Shown: positions 53,898 to 63,233 of the stretch, piece after piece
Layout of the letters: every line of letters begins with the position of its first letter
How positions within the stretch are numbered: position 1 is the first letter of the stretch
Assembly (NCBI RefSeq): GCF_005886345.1
Contig: NZ_PNEC01000003.1
Span: 1 to 64,000 of the forward strand
DNA length: 64,000 bases
Reading direction: 5' to 3'
From: Pseudoalteromonas phenolica
GTDB lineage: Bacteria; Pseudomonadota; Gammaproteobacteria; Enterobacterales; Alteromonadaceae
The notes under the pieces: model-generated
The model's input: the letters and a program-made list of their open reading frames with translations, nothing else
Told to the model about the DNA's origin: nothing
Databases searched by the model: none
Program-made: the position numbers and the translations under genes

Positions 53898-55121
53898 CTA
53901 TTTTTCTAATCCAAATGGGTCATCAATACTATGACTTGGCTCAGTAAACCATTTAGGGCCGTTTTCCGTCATATAGAAATGATCTTCAAGGCGAATACCA
54001 AACTCATCTGGGATCACTAGCATAGGTTCGTTACTAAAACACATACCTGGGGCTAATAGTTGTGGGTTATTCTTTACAAGGTAAGGCCATTCATGAATAT
54101 CTAAGCCAATACCATGGCCTGTTCTGTGTGGACACCCAGGTGTTTGATAATCAGGACCAAGATCAACTGACGCTAAATAATCTCTTGCCGCTTTATCTAC
54201 ATCGCCACATGTATTATCGATTTGTGCCGCTTCAAATGCAGCGGCTTGCGCATTCTTCTCATGTTGCCACATTGTTCTTTGGCGTTCAGTTACTTCGCCA
54301 AATACAAATGTGCGGGTGATATCCGATAGGTAATCATGTACTTTACAGCCAGTATCAATCAGAACCACATCACCTTCTTTTAATGTTTGCGGATCTTTCA
54401 CACCATGAGGAAACGAGCTTGCTTTACCAAACAGTACTATGACGAAGTAGTTTCCTGATGGGGCGCCCACTTTTTTATGGGCTTCGTTGATGAAGGCTTC
54501 AACTTCTGTCGTGGTGATCCCTTCATGCAACATGCTCGCTGTTGCTTTATGTACTTCTAAAGTCATGTCCATAGCACGTTGAATAAGCTTTAATTCGTTT
54601 TCTGATTTGTGCATACGGCAATGTGCAGTGACTTCTTTACCGTTAATTAGCTTAAGAGAAGGAGCAAGGTTACGAATACCATCAAAAATGAAAAACGCCG
54701 CACTTTCATCAATGCCAACTTTAGCATCAGAGCCAATGCCATGCTGTTCAAGTACGTTTAAGAATAATTGGTAAGGGCTCTGTTCTTCTTGCCAGCCGTG
54801 AATTGGACCTTCAACGACTTGGTAGTCTAATAGTGTGCCAATTTCGAAATAAGGCGCGATGAATTGCACATCGCCTTTTGCTGGCAAAATAGCACCAACC
54901 ATGCGTTCACTGGCATACCACTGCATACCTGTGAAGTATTTTAAATTCGTGCCTGCATTCAAATATAAAGCTGCAATATCGTTGTCTTGCATATAGCGCT
55001 GCGCTTTTTTAATACGCTGCTGGTATTCTTCGATGCTAATTGGCTTTAAGTCATGAGTCATATTTTGTAATGACTCTAAAGCTTCTTGTTTGGTTTTCGT
55101 ACCAACGCCTAATGGCTTCAT
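53898..55121 (-). CDS. M24 family metallopeptidase (Xaa-Pro-type)
   Basis: A 407-residue pita-bread-fold peptidase with an N-terminal creatinase-like domain (about 25-170) and a C-terminal catalytic domain. Metal ligands are visible in VVLIDTGCKVHDYLSDITRTF (two Asp), RTGHGIGLDIHEWP (His), FSNEPMLVIP (Glu) and IRLEDHFYMT (Glu). Proline-specific dipeptidases and aminopeptidases of this family release proline or hydroxyproline from peptides. It has a strong AGGAG ribosome-binding site and lies 9 nt downstream of the dehydrogenase gene. I infer a role in collagen-peptide use; the exact specificity is not proven. Confidence 0.88.
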   Translation of the reverse strand: MKPLGVGTKTKQEALESLQNMTHDLKPISIEEYQQRIKKAQRYMQDNDIAALYLNAGTNLKYFTGMQWYASERMVGAILPAKGDVQFIAPYFEIGTLLDYQVVEGPIHGWQEEQSPYQLFLNVLEQHGIGSDAKVGIDESAAFFIFDGIRNLAPSLKLINGKEVTAHCRMHKSENELKLIQRAMDMTLEVHKATASMLHEGITTTEVEAFINEAHKKVGAPSGNYFVIVLFGKASSFPHGVKDPQTLKEGDVVLIDTGCKVHDYLSDITRTFVFGEVTERQRTMWQHEKNAQAAAFEAAQIDNTCGDVDKAARDYLASVDLGPDYQTPGCPHRTGHGIGLDIHEWPYLVKNNPQLLAPGMCFSNEPMLVIPDEFGIRLEDHFYMTENGPKWFTEPSHSIDDPFGLEK

Positions 55122-55130
55122 ATTTTGCTC

Positions 55131-56372
55131 CTAGAATCTGTCTATTCTGTAAGGGGTTAAATCTATGCTAGTTTTCTCACCTAAGCAAAGTTGTGAGACA
55201 ATTTGTGCTGTAATTGCCGCTTGGGTCAGACCTAAATGTTGATGACCAAAAGCAAATACAATATTTTTATTATTGGGTGCTGTATTTAATACAGGCAATG
55301 AATCAGGAAGAGAAGGGCGATGACCCATCCACGTGGTTTTAACGGTTTGTCTTTCGATACCGTTAACTAGCGATTTAGCGTGATCTAAAAGCATAGTCGC
55401 TCTTGTCATGTTTTCAGCGGCTTCCAGTCCTGCAAACTCTACGGTGCCAGCTAATCTAAGCCCTTGCTTCATCGGGGTTATAATAAATTGTCTATCGGCT
55501 GAAGCTACAGGGCGTTTCAAACAAGTCGAATTATCAACCATGGCATGGTAACCACGCTCGGTATCTATCGGTACTTTAAAACCAAGTTGTTTTGCTAAAG
55601 GTTTGCTCCAAGCACCGGTCGAAACTACGACTTTAGCAAACTGATGTTTGGAGCCTGATGCGAGCTCTATCATCACCCCATTATTGTTAGGAACAATTCG
55701 TGCCACTTTATCTTTTTTAAACACTAAGCCCTGAGCCTCTGACATTTTATATATTGCTTGGCATAAGTCATATGGGTCAACGCTGTGGCCAACCTCAGTA
55801 AAATATAAAGCTTGTTTAATGTTTTTAGTTAGACTTGGTTCTAGTACAAAAACCTCATCACCTTTTAAGTGTTTAACTGCGACGCCATTTGATCGAAATG
55901 ATTCAGCCATAAACGCAGCCAGTTTAAAATCTTCATGTTCAAAGGTGAGTAGGCTGCCATCTTCATGGATCAATTTTTTGAAGTTTTCTGCACCTAATAA
56001 ATTTTTATACGCAGGTAGTGATGCTTCGTTTAATTGCCTAAGTGCCTTGGTATGCGCACTAAATTTTGACTTAGACATGTTAATTAGGAAGCGAGTGAAC
56101 CAAGGTAAGGCTTTTAATAGATATAACCAATCTATTCTTAAAGCGCCTTTTGGATTTAACAACATACTAGGAAGTTTTGGTAATAAACTCGCTTGTGCGA
56201 GTGGGAAAACTTGTTCAGTAGCAAAGTGACCGGCGTTACCTTTCGAACATTTTTCTGCTATACCGTGTTCATCAAATAATGTGACTGAAAAGCCAGCATC
56301 AGTCAGACTTTTCGCATTGCAAAGCCCAATGATCCCAGCGCCGATAACAGCAATATGTTGCTTTTCTTGCAT
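55131..56372 (-). CDS. FAD-dependent D-amino acid (D-hydroxyproline) dehydrogenase, DadA-like
   Basis: A 413-residue flavoprotein with an N-terminal Rossmann FAD site (IAVIGAGIIGLCNAKSLTDAG) and a DAO-type C-terminal segment (FAFGHQHLGLTQAAITAQIV). DadA-like enzymes oxidise D-amino acids to imines with quinone. The neighbouring epimerase makes cis-4-hydroxy-D-proline, so D-hydroxyproline dehydrogenase is the likely activity (inferred from context). The TGGAG ribosome-binding site precedes the ATG. It diverges from the epimerase unit across a 249-bp control region. Confidence 0.87.
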   Translation of the reverse strand: MQEKQHIAVIGAGIIGLCNAKSLTDAGFSVTLFDEHGIAEKCSKGNAGHFATEQVFPLAQASLLPKLPSMLLNPKGALRIDWLYLLKALPWFTRFLINMSKSKFSAHTKALRQLNEASLPAYKNLLGAENFKKLIHEDGSLLTFEHEDFKLAAFMAESFRSNGVAVKHLKGDEVFVLEPSLTKNIKQALYFTEVGHSVDPYDLCQAIYKMSEAQGLVFKKDKVARIVPNNNGVMIELASGSKHQFAKVVVSTGAWSKPLAKQLGFKVPIDTERGYHAMVDNSTCLKRPVASADRQFIITPMKQGLRLAGTVEFAGLEAAENMTRATMLLDHAKSLVNGIERQTVKTTWMGHRPSLPDSLPVLNTAPNNKNIVFAFGHQHLGLTQAAITAQIVSQLCLGEKTSIDLTPYRIDRF

Positions 56373-56568
56373 TGATTGTCTCCAAAATACCTTGAAAGCC
56401 TAATTTCAAGATATTGCATGTATCTATTTTTTAGTTTGCATAGAAAACTTTTGTCGTCTTCAAACTGTAAGATTTATTAATACTTTCAGTTGCTTAATCT
56501 TTTAAATGTCAATAAGTGTTTAGAACGATAAAAACTTTTAAAGAAAAATACACAGCAGAATATTGAAC

Positions 56569-56580
56569 ATTGTATACAAT
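56569..56580. promoter_or_regulatory. Palindromic operator candidate (ATTGTATACAAT)
   Basis: A perfect 12-bp palindrome in the divergent region between the dehydrogenase and the small ORF/epimerase genes. TTGTATACAA-type sites are typical of FCD-class GntR regulators. It lies 42 bp before the small ORF. No regulator gene is in the window. Confidence 0.6.
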
Positions 56581-56621
56581 ATGCGTAGGATGTAAACCAT
56601 AAAAGGTAAAGAGGAAAGACA

Positions 56622-56747
56622 ATGAACATTAATTGCCAAGTTATGTATTCAGTAGTTGCTCCGCAATTAAATGAAAGTTTTATGAATCAACTCCAAAATG
56701 CTGTGAACACGAATACGGTTCTTAGCTTAGTTAAGCAGGGTTATTAA
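56622..56747 (+). CDS. Small 41-residue ORF upstream of hydroxyproline epimerase
   Basis: An ORF of 41 codons that starts with ATG behind a strong ribosome-binding site (GAGGAAAG, 10 nt upstream) and stops one nucleotide before the epimerase ATG (TAATATG). The peptide begins MNINCQVMYSVVAPQLNESF and ends SLVKQGY; it contains one cysteine and no membrane helix or proline stretch. I recognise no family. The tight spacing suggests coupled translation with the epimerase gene, which lacks another clear ribosome-binding site. It may be a leader peptide or a small protein partner. Confidence 0.6.
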   Translation: MNINCQVMYSVVAPQLNESFMNQLQNAVNTNTVLSLVKQGY

Positions 56748-56748
56748 T

Positions 56749-57750
56749 ATGCGAAAAGGGACATTTTCTTGTATCGATGGCCACACTTGCGGCAACCCAG
56801 TACGCTTAATCACCAGTGGTCACCCATACCTTAAGGGTGAAACGATGAGCGAAAAACGTCAGCACTTTCTTGCCGAGTTTGATTGGATCCGTCAATCACT
56901 GATGTTTGAGCCGCGCGGGCACGATATGATGTCAGGTTCATTTATTTATCCACCGACAACTGATGATGGCGATGCAGCTATTTTATTTGTTGAAACCTCC
57001 GGTTGTTTACCTATGTGTGGTCACGGCACAATTGGCACCGTAACGTTTGCACTTGAAAACGCACAAATGTATCCAAAAGTACCTGGTAAATTAAAGCTAG
57101 ATACGCCAGCAGGGCGTGTAAATGCAGAATACTCTATGGTTGATGGCAAAGTTGAATGGGTAAAAATATTCAATGTGCCAGCTTTCTTAGCTTATGAAAA
57201 TATTGAAGTTGAAGTGCCAGAGCTAGGCAAGTTAACGGTTGATATCTCTTATGGTGGAAACTACTACATTATTGTTGAGCCACAGGAAAACTTCCCGGGT
57301 ATCGAAAACTGGTCTGCTGCCGAAATTCTTAAATATAGTCCGCTTGTTCGCACAGCAATAAATCAGTTGCTTGAGTGTGTGCATCCAGAAGATCCCACCG
57401 TAAAAGGTGCGTCGCATCTTCTTTGGACTGGCAAACCAAAACACGCAGAATCTAGCGCTGCAAATGCGGTATTCTATGGCGATAAAGCAATAGACAGATC
57501 GCCATGTGGCACGGGCACAAGTGCAAGAATGGCGCAGTTATTTGCAAAAGGTAAATTACTGCCTGGTGAAGATTTTGTCCACGAAAGTTACATTGGCAGC
57601 CAGTTCGTTGGTTGCATCGAAGGCGTTACTGAAGTAGCGGGTAAAACAGCAATTCTACCAAGTATCAAAGGATGGTCGAAAGTAACGGGCACTAGCAACA
57701 TTAGCGTGGATGATAGTGACCCGTATGCTTTTGGCTTTCAAGTTGTATAA
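56749..57750 (+). CDS. 4-hydroxyproline 2-epimerase (proline racemase family)
   Basis: Converts trans-4-hydroxy-L-proline to cis-4-hydroxy-D-proline. Its 333 residues carry the two catalytic cysteines of racemases and epimerases: C90 in PMCGHGTIG and C253 in DRSPCGTGTSARMA. A Cys/Cys pair excludes the dehydratase subgroup, which has threonine in place of the second. The N-terminal IDGHTCGNPVRL and substrate-loop MFEPRGHDMMSG are family marks. Context (D-amino acid dehydrogenase, semialdehyde dehydrogenase) supports epimerase over proline racemase. A terminator separates it from the aldehyde dehydrogenase. Confidence 0.92.
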   Translation: MRKGTFSCIDGHTCGNPVRLITSGHPYLKGETMSEKRQHFLAEFDWIRQSLMFEPRGHDMMSGSFIYPPTTDDGDAAILFVETSGCLPMCGHGTIGTVTFALENAQMYPKVPGKLKLDTPAGRVNAEYSMVDGKVEWVKIFNVPAFLAYENIEVEVPELGKLTVDISYGGNYYIIVEPQENFPGIENWSAAEILKYSPLVRTAINQLLECVHPEDPTVKGASHLLWTGKPKHAESSAANAVFYGDKAIDRSPCGTGTSARMAQLFAKGKLLPGEDFVHESYIGSQFVGCIEGVTEVAGKTAILPSIKGWSKVTGTSNISVDDSDPYAFGFQVV

Positions 57751-57767
57751 CAAATTTAAACTAGACT

Positions 57768-57795
57768 AAAACCAGCAATTAGTAGCTGGTTTTTT
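57768..57795 (+). terminator. Hairpin between epimerase and aldehyde dehydrogenase genes
   Basis: AAAACCAGC (57768-57776) pairs with GCTGGTTTT (57785-57793), loop of 8 nt, T-run to 57795. It probably gives partial termination, since the aldehyde dehydrogenase gene starts 17 nt later with no clear separate promoter. Confidence 0.7.
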
Positions 57796-57811
57796 CATTG
57801 AGGAGAAAAAG

Positions 57812-59314
57812 ATGGAAATTAGCGGTGCAAGTTTTATCGCGGGTGAATGGTTAAAGGATGCGGATGCATCAGTATTTCATGCCTTTTCACCAAAGCGCCA
57901 TGAGCCAATCGATACTCAGTTTTTCGAAGCAAGCCAAGACATGCTTGCAACAGCGATCAATGAAGCTGAAAAAGCATTTAAAGTTTATAGAAAGACTTCT
58001 CTTATTGAGCGTGCAACATTCTTACATGCTATTGCAGATGAAATAGAAGCCCTAGGTGATCAACTGCTTGAAGTGACTCACGAAGAGACAAACTTGCCGT
58101 TTGCCCGTTTACAAGGCGAGCGCGGTCGTACTATGAATCAGTTACGTGCTTTTGCACAAGGTTTAGAGCAAAGCCAAAACGGCATTGTAAACCTTAGTGT
58201 ATTAGACGAAGCAGACCCTGCACGTGCACCGTTAGCTAAGCCTCGTACCCAACTTGACTTTATTCCTGTCGGTGTTGTTGCTGTTTTTGGTGCTTCAAAC
58301 TTCCCATATGCATTCTCGACGCTTGGTGGTGATACGGCATCGGCACTTGCTGCAGGTTGCCCAGTTGTTATGAAAAGCCATACTGCGCACCCAGCAACCA
58401 GCGAGTTAATGACCCGAGCTATTGAAAAAGCGATTGAGAAGTGTGATATGCCAAAAGGTGTATTCTCAATGATCCAAGCGAAGAAATACGACATGGCACA
58501 TGCACTTGTTGCAGCAGACCCGATTAAAGCGATCGGTTTCACGGGCTCAATGTCTGTCGCGAGTAAATTAATCGAGACGATTAATTCTCGTGAAGAAGCT
58601 ATTCCATTCTATGGCGAGTTAGGCAGTATTAATCCGCAGTTTGTGTTACCAGAAATGGCTGAACAAAATGGCGAAGAGCTTGGTGCGAATTTATGTAATT
58701 CAATGTTGATGGGCAATGGCCAATTTTGTACTAGCCCAGGTCTTTGGTTAGTACCAAATAGCTCAATTGCATTACTAGAAAGCGTTAAGAAAACTGTGGC
58801 TGCAAGCAGTTCAGATACTTTATTATCACCAAATATTCTGAATAGCTTCAAACAAGCCATGATTGAGCGCTCAGATATCGAGGGTGTAGAGCTTTTGGCA
58901 GTGGCAGAGTTATCTGAAGAGTTTCATGCAAATGCCCATATCTTTAAAACTGATATTGGCACTTACTTGAATACACCTTCATTAAATGAAGAAGTGTTTG
59001 GTCCAGCTGCTATGTTGGTGACCTACGATACTTTAGCTCAGCTAGAAAGCCTAGTTGATGGTCTAGAAGGTCAGTTAACAGCATCAATTCATGGCACGGG
59101 CAATGATTTAGCATCGGCATCTGATCTAAGTGAAGATCTACAGTACAAAGTAGGGCGTTTAATCGAGAATCAAATGCCTACTGGCGTTGAAGTTTGTGCA
59201 TCAATGAACCATGGTGGTCCATTCCCATCTTCAACAGACGTACGTTCAACCTCAGTTGGCTTGAATGCGATTCAACGCTTTTTACGTCCAATTTGTCGTC
59301 AAAGTGCGGTTTAA
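57812..59314 (+). CDS. 2-oxoglutarate semialdehyde dehydrogenase (aldehyde dehydrogenase family)
   Basis: A 500-residue aldehyde dehydrogenase with catalytic cysteine C306 in GNGQFCTSPG and general-base E269 in YGELGSINPQ. The cofactor region is FTGSMSVASKL. The long N-terminus (SFIAGEWLKDADASVFHAFSP) and substitutions place it in the group of NADP-dependent 2-oxoglutarate semialdehyde dehydrogenases of the hydroxyproline and sugar-acid pathways. It would perform the last step, producing 2-oxoglutarate. The ribosome-binding site is TGAGGAGAAA. The preceding deaminase step has no gene in this window. Confidence 0.88.
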   Translation: MEISGASFIAGEWLKDADASVFHAFSPKRHEPIDTQFFEASQDMLATAINEAEKAFKVYRKTSLIERATFLHAIADEIEALGDQLLEVTHEETNLPFARLQGERGRTMNQLRAFAQGLEQSQNGIVNLSVLDEADPARAPLAKPRTQLDFIPVGVVAVFGASNFPYAFSTLGGDTASALAAGCPVVMKSHTAHPATSELMTRAIEKAIEKCDMPKGVFSMIQAKKYDMAHALVAADPIKAIGFTGSMSVASKLIETINSREEAIPFYGELGSINPQFVLPEMAEQNGEELGANLCNSMLMGNGQFCTSPGLWLVPNSSIALLESVKKTVAASSSDTLLSPNILNSFKQAMIERSDIEGVELLAVAELSEEFHANAHIFKTDIGTYLNTPSLNEEVFGPAAMLVTYDTLAQLESLVDGLEGQLTASIHGTGNDLASASDLSEDLQYKVGRLIENQMPTGVEVCASMNHGGPFPSSTDVRSTSVGLNAIQRFLRPICRQSAV

Positions 59315-59350
59315 TCTAAGTATTGAATTTCTCTATTCGCATATTTAATG

Positions 59351-59383
59351 CAAAAAAAGACCCAGAGTACAGGTTACTCTGGG
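59351..59383 (-). terminator. Hairpin downstream of rsmF
   Basis: The stem CCCAGAGTA/TACTCTGGG with a 5-nt loop is followed on the minus strand by TCTTTTTTTG. It can end rsmF transcription, though about 180 bp after the stop. On the plus strand it has no T-run and lies 46 bp after the aldehyde dehydrogenase gene. Confidence 0.6.
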
Positions 59384-59563
59384 CTTAGGGGACGGCTCAT
59401 TTGAGCCAATGCGTTAACTTAAAACACCTTTCTAACAATCAGGGAGAAGTAAGAAAGTAATTTAATTGTAGTTAACTCTTAACAAAAACTACAAATAAAC
59501 AACATAAAATAAACCCTTTAATTATCAATAGTATATATTCTTATAAGAATTTAGTCTAAAAAC

Positions 59564-61051
59564 TTAACCTGACTGCTTACACGGCCATTCAATAACTCTA
59601 TTATTCATAACCAAATCTCTAGGTAATGAGTTTTTAATCTTATTTTTTTGCCATTTCCCTAAACCTATCGGTGCACCACAAAGGGTTAAAATAACCTCAC
59701 CGCTATGATTAGAGACTGTTTCAAGTCGAATATCTTTACCTTGATAATAATCTGCAGCTTGTGATTGGGTAAGCGCATAGGTGTTATTTTCTGCAAGTTT
59801 GCCAAGTGCTGTTGCAAATTCATGTTCAAGCCGCACGCCATTTTTATGGGTTGTGCCTAACTTGATCCCGATACGAGAATATTTGATTTTGTTTTCAATT
59901 TCAGAGAATCTTTCAGGAAAAAGCCAGAGCTCTTTGTCACGAACTGTCAGCTCACCAGGTAGTGATTTAATTCCAAACTGTTTTTTGATTGCTGACATGA
60001 AGCTATTTGTTAACTTTGTTTCAGCCGATGAAAACGGGAAAGCGCCTTTTTTGGTTTTTAAATTCGGGTTATCAACTGATTTTAACTTTTTAAATTTAGC
60101 GATGAAAAAGCCTTCGCTGTCAAAAATCTGAGGCCATACATGCAAATAGCCTTCTGAAGTACAGGCTTTATCTGCATTTTCAAAAAGTGCATTTAATGGT
60201 TCGATTTCAACACAGTCACCAAATTGCTCAAGCAGATACAGACAAACCGCTTGGTTTTCAACAGGCGTGAGTGTACAGGTTGAGTAAATTAAAGAGCCAC
60301 CGGGTTTCAGAGCAAAGAATGCGCTCTTGATAAGTTGTTTTTGTACATTGGCAATATCAATATTTGACTCAACAGACCAATTTTTTAAAGCGTCAGCATC
60401 TTTTCTGACTGTGCCTTCACCAGAACAAGGTGCATCAAGCTGAATGTTATCGAAACACTCAAACATATAATCGCCAAAGACAGCACCGTCAAAATGAGAC
60501 AGTGCGCAGTTATGTACGCCCATACGCTTCATATTGGCAGCAAGTACTTTTAATCGTGAAGATGAAAGTTCGTTTGCAATAAGAATACCTTGGTTACCCA
60601 TCATTGCCGCTATTTGTGACGTCTTAGAACCTGGTGCGGCAGCCATATCTAGGACTATGTCTTGTTCACCTAAACTTGTTTCAAGTGCCATTGGGGGTAA
60701 CATTGAGCTGGCTTCTTGTACATAAATGCCACCACTCAAGTGAATATCTGTACAGCCTAGAGGCAGGGCCTCTTCCTCTTCAGCACTACGCTCTAGCCAA
60801 AAACCTGTGTCACACCAAGGAACAGCTTCAATTTCCCAGTTATGTTCTGAACAGTATTGTTTAAATTCAGTGACTGTCATCTTCAAAGTATTCACTCTGA
60901 CAGAGCGCCTTAGAGGCTTTTGACAATACTCAATAAAAGACTCGATGCTTAAATTTTCTGGCAAATAAGTTTGCACATCGTCAATAAAGTTTTGCGGGAT
61001 AAAAGTAGAATGATTCAAAATTTGGTCAACTGAGCTTACTATTTTTTGCAA
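59564..61051 (-). CDS. rsmF: 16S rRNA m5C1407 methyltransferase RsmF
   Basis: A RsmF/YebU-type RNA (cytosine-5) methyltransferase. At 495 residues it matches the family. SAM-binding [15 protein letters not shown], the release cysteine in [14 protein letters not shown] and the nucleophile in [14 protein letters not shown] are all present. The C-terminal PUA-like and RsmF-specific extension runs from about 330. It stands alone here; in E. coli it belongs to the yebR-yebS-yebT-rsmF run, whereas in this window msrC lies 57 kb away. Confidence 0.95.
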   Translation of the reverse strand: MQKIVSSVDQILNHSTFIPQNFIDDVQTYLPENLSIESFIEYCQKPLRRSVRVNTLKMTVTEFKQYCSEHNWEIEAVPWCDTGFWLERSAEEEEALPLGCTDIHLSGGIYVQEASSMLPPMALETSLGEQDIVLDMAAAPGSKTSQIAAMMGNQGILIANELSSSRLKVLAANMKRMGVHNCALSHFDGAVFGDYMFECFDNIQLDAPCSGEGTVRKDADALKNWSVESNIDIANVQKQLIKSAFFALKPGGSLIYSTCTLTPVENQAVCLYLLEQFGDCVEIEPLNALFENADKACTSEGYLHVWPQIFDSEGFFIAKFKKLKSVDNPNLKTKKGAFPFSSAETKLTNSFMSAIKKQFGIKSLPGELTVRDKELWLFPERFSEIENKIKYSRIGIKLGTTHKNGVRLEHEFATALGKLAENNTYALTQSQAADYYQGKDIRLETVSNHSGEVILTLCGAPIGLGKWQKNKIKNSLPRDLVMNNRVIEWPCKQSG

Positions 61052-61193
61052 TTTTAACAGTTACAAAAAAAAATACTTTTAAATAAATCTGATGATTAGC
61101 TTTAAAATCTTACATTTAGTTAAAAATTCTTATTTTTATTGTTTTGCATTAGTACTAAAGTGTATTTAACACCCATAAGTAGGATCTAGAGCC

Positions 61194-63224
61194 ATGCTTA
61201 AGAAAAATACCTTAATATTTTTTTTTGCAGTGATGCTGAGTGGTTGTGGAGGTGGAAGTTCAGAGAGTGCTGATACACAAAGCGTTCCAGAATCAAATTC
61301 AAGTGATGCTTCAGGCTCAAGCGATGACTCAGGCTCAAGCGATGACTCAGACTCAAACGATAATTCAGGCTCAAACGATAATTCAGGTTCAAATGATGAT
61401 TCAGCTGAAGAAGAGCCAAGTCCACCCGATATTTCCACAAGTGTTAGCTCAGACACTTATCAAGCAGGAGAAAAAGTTAGCTTTTCAGTTAATCTCTCAG
61501 AGCAAGATGCTAAAACAAGTACCATAGAGTGGCAGCAGTTATCTGGCCCTACAATTGAAATTACAACTGATTTAACAGTTGAGTTTTCGATTGATGAAAA
61601 TGTATCTGCCCTAGACGAGCATTACCATTTTATTGTAACTGTTACTAATGAAGCGGGCTTATCCTCTCAAGAAGAAATAAAATTTTCAGTAATTAAAGCC
61701 ATGTCAGAACAGCAATCAGCTCGTCTCCTTCATCAAGCAACACTAGGTCCTACTTATGACGAAATTCAAACAGCTACAGGTAAAAGTTACGAGCAGTGGT
61801 TAGATGAGCAAATCCAGTTGCCAATTACATACCACAGTCCATTAGTCGAGAATTACCCTGATAGAGATGAGCCAAGTCAAATCAATCGTATTGATGCCTG
61901 GTGGAAGGCAAGTTTAAATGCCAATGATCAACTTCGCCAGCGTGTAGCGTTTGCTTTGAGTGAAATATTCGTTGTTTCTGATTTAAATACTTCACTCAGT
62001 GGAGAGCCTGAAGGCATGGCCGCATATTATGATTTATTGCTAGAGCATGCATTTGCAAACTATCGAGACCTTTTAGAGCAAGTCACTTTATCACCTATTA
62101 TGGGTGTGTACTTAAGCCATTTAGGCAATGAAAAAGCCGACGTTGAGCGAAATATCAGACCAGATGAGAATTACGCCCGAGAAGTCATGCAATTATTCAC
62201 GATTGGCTTAAATGAGTTAAATCTAAATGGTACGAATAAGCTGGACGAAAATGACGAAGTGATCGCTACATATGGCCAGCAAGAAATAGAGGGCTTTGCT
62301 CGTGTATTTACAGGCTGGACGTTTGCATATAGTGCAAGATGGAATAGACCAAGTAGAAATTATACTTTACCTATGCATGCGTTTGATGATTATCACTCTT
62401 CGGCTGAAAAAGTTTTACTTAATGGTGAAGTCATTCCTGAAAATACCAATGCAGAACAAAGTTTAGCTATTGCATTGGATAACTTATTTAATCATGACAA
62501 TGTGGCACCATTTATTTCAAAGCAATTGATTCAAAGATTAATCACTTCAAATCCAAGTCCTGGTTATGTTGAGCGGGTTGCAGCAGTATTTAATGACAAT
62601 GGTGATGGGATCAGAGGCGATTTAGCTGCCACAGTAAAAGCAATTTATCTAGATAATGAAGCTAGAGGTTTAGAAACGCCACTTGCACACTTTGGGAAAA
62701 TTAAAGAACCATTGTTGAAAACTGTACAGTTTTGGCGAGTGTATAATACTAAGTCACTGACAAACAGGTATTTCACATGGAACTTACCAACGACTTACGG
62801 GCAAGGACCATTACAGTCTCCATCGGTTTTTAATTTTTTCAGACCCGACTTTCAGCCAGGAGAGCTAGTTGATACTGAATTGTTGGCACCAGAATTACAA
62901 ATAGCGAATGATGCTGCATTAATAGGTATTGTGAACACACATTATGCAGATTTAGTTTGGCGCGTTGCAGAAAGACATGATGAGTTAAATGAAAATAGTC
63001 TTTATCTCTATATGCAAGACGATCATGAATTGATAAATATGAATGGTTTAAGTGCAGTATTAGACAAATACGATATCTTATTTTTTGCTGGCAACATGTC
63101 TGAAGAAATGCGCCAAGCACTTATTGATATGGACGAATTTTTTGCCACAAGAGACAGTTACCAACGTATTTCAAATCTTGTCTATTTAATTTCAATTTCA
63201 CCAGAATTTACTTTACAGCAATAG
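61194..63224 (+). CDS. DUF1800 family lipoprotein
   Basis: A 676-residue envelope protein with a lipoprotein signal (lipobox LSGC, acylated C18) followed by GGG and a Ser/Asp/Asn/Gly-rich hexapeptide repeat (about residues 35-70). Next comes an Ig/PKD-like region (about 80-165), then the DUF1800 domain (about 170-670), which begins SARLLHQATLGPTYDEIQ and includes DENYAREVMQLFTIGL and FARVFTGWTF. It is paired with a DUF1501 gene 9 nt downstream, a frequent pairing whose function is unknown. The surface-exposed linker varies in unit composition. Confidence 0.92.
   Translation: MLKKNTLIFFFAVMLSGCGGGSSESADTQSVPESNSSDASGSSDDSGSSDDSDSNDNSGSNDNSGSNDDSAEEEPSPPDISTSVSSDTYQAGEKVSFSVNLSEQDAKTSTIEWQQLSGPTIEITTDLTVEFSIDENVSALDEHYHFIVTVTNEAGLSSQEEIKFSVIKAMSEQQSARLLHQATLGPTYDEIQTATGKSYEQWLDEQIQLPITYHSPLVENYPDRDEPSQINRIDAWWKASLNANDQLRQRVAFALSEIFVVSDLNTSLSGEPEGMAAYYDLLLEHAFANYRDLLEQVTLSPIMGVYLSHLGNEKADVERNIRPDENYAREVMQLFTIGLNELNLNGTNKLDENDEVIATYGQQEIEGFARVFTGWTFAYSARWNRPSRNYTLPMHAFDDYHSSAEKVLLNGEVIPENTNAEQSLAIALDNLFNHDNVAPFISKQLIQRLITSNPSPGYVERVAAVFNDNGDGIRGDLAATVKAIYLDNEARGLETPLAHFGKIKEPLLKTVQFWRVYNTKSLTNRYFTWNLPTTYGQGPLQSPSVFNFFRPDFQPGELVDTELLAPELQIANDAALIGIVNTHYADLVWRVAERHDELNENSLYLYMQDDHELINMNGLSAVLDKYDILFFAGNMSEEMRQALIDMDEFFATRDSYQRISNLVYLISISPEFTLQQ
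61296..61403 (+). repeat. 18-bp tandem repeat inside the DUF1800 gene
   Basis: Six 18-nt units (61296-61313 is degenerate; 61314-61403 are five clear copies) encode hexapeptides of the type GSSDDS, DSNDNS and GSNDDS. In-frame copy change would lengthen or shorten the linker only. Two antisense frames crossing it are artefacts of this repeat. Confidence 0.9.
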
Positions 63225-63233
63225 GAGCGAGTC

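Noticed and set aside
61166..61456. Frames opposite and beside the 18-bp repeat of the DUF1800 gene
   Set aside because: Their periodic peptides are simply the repeat read in the wrong frames.
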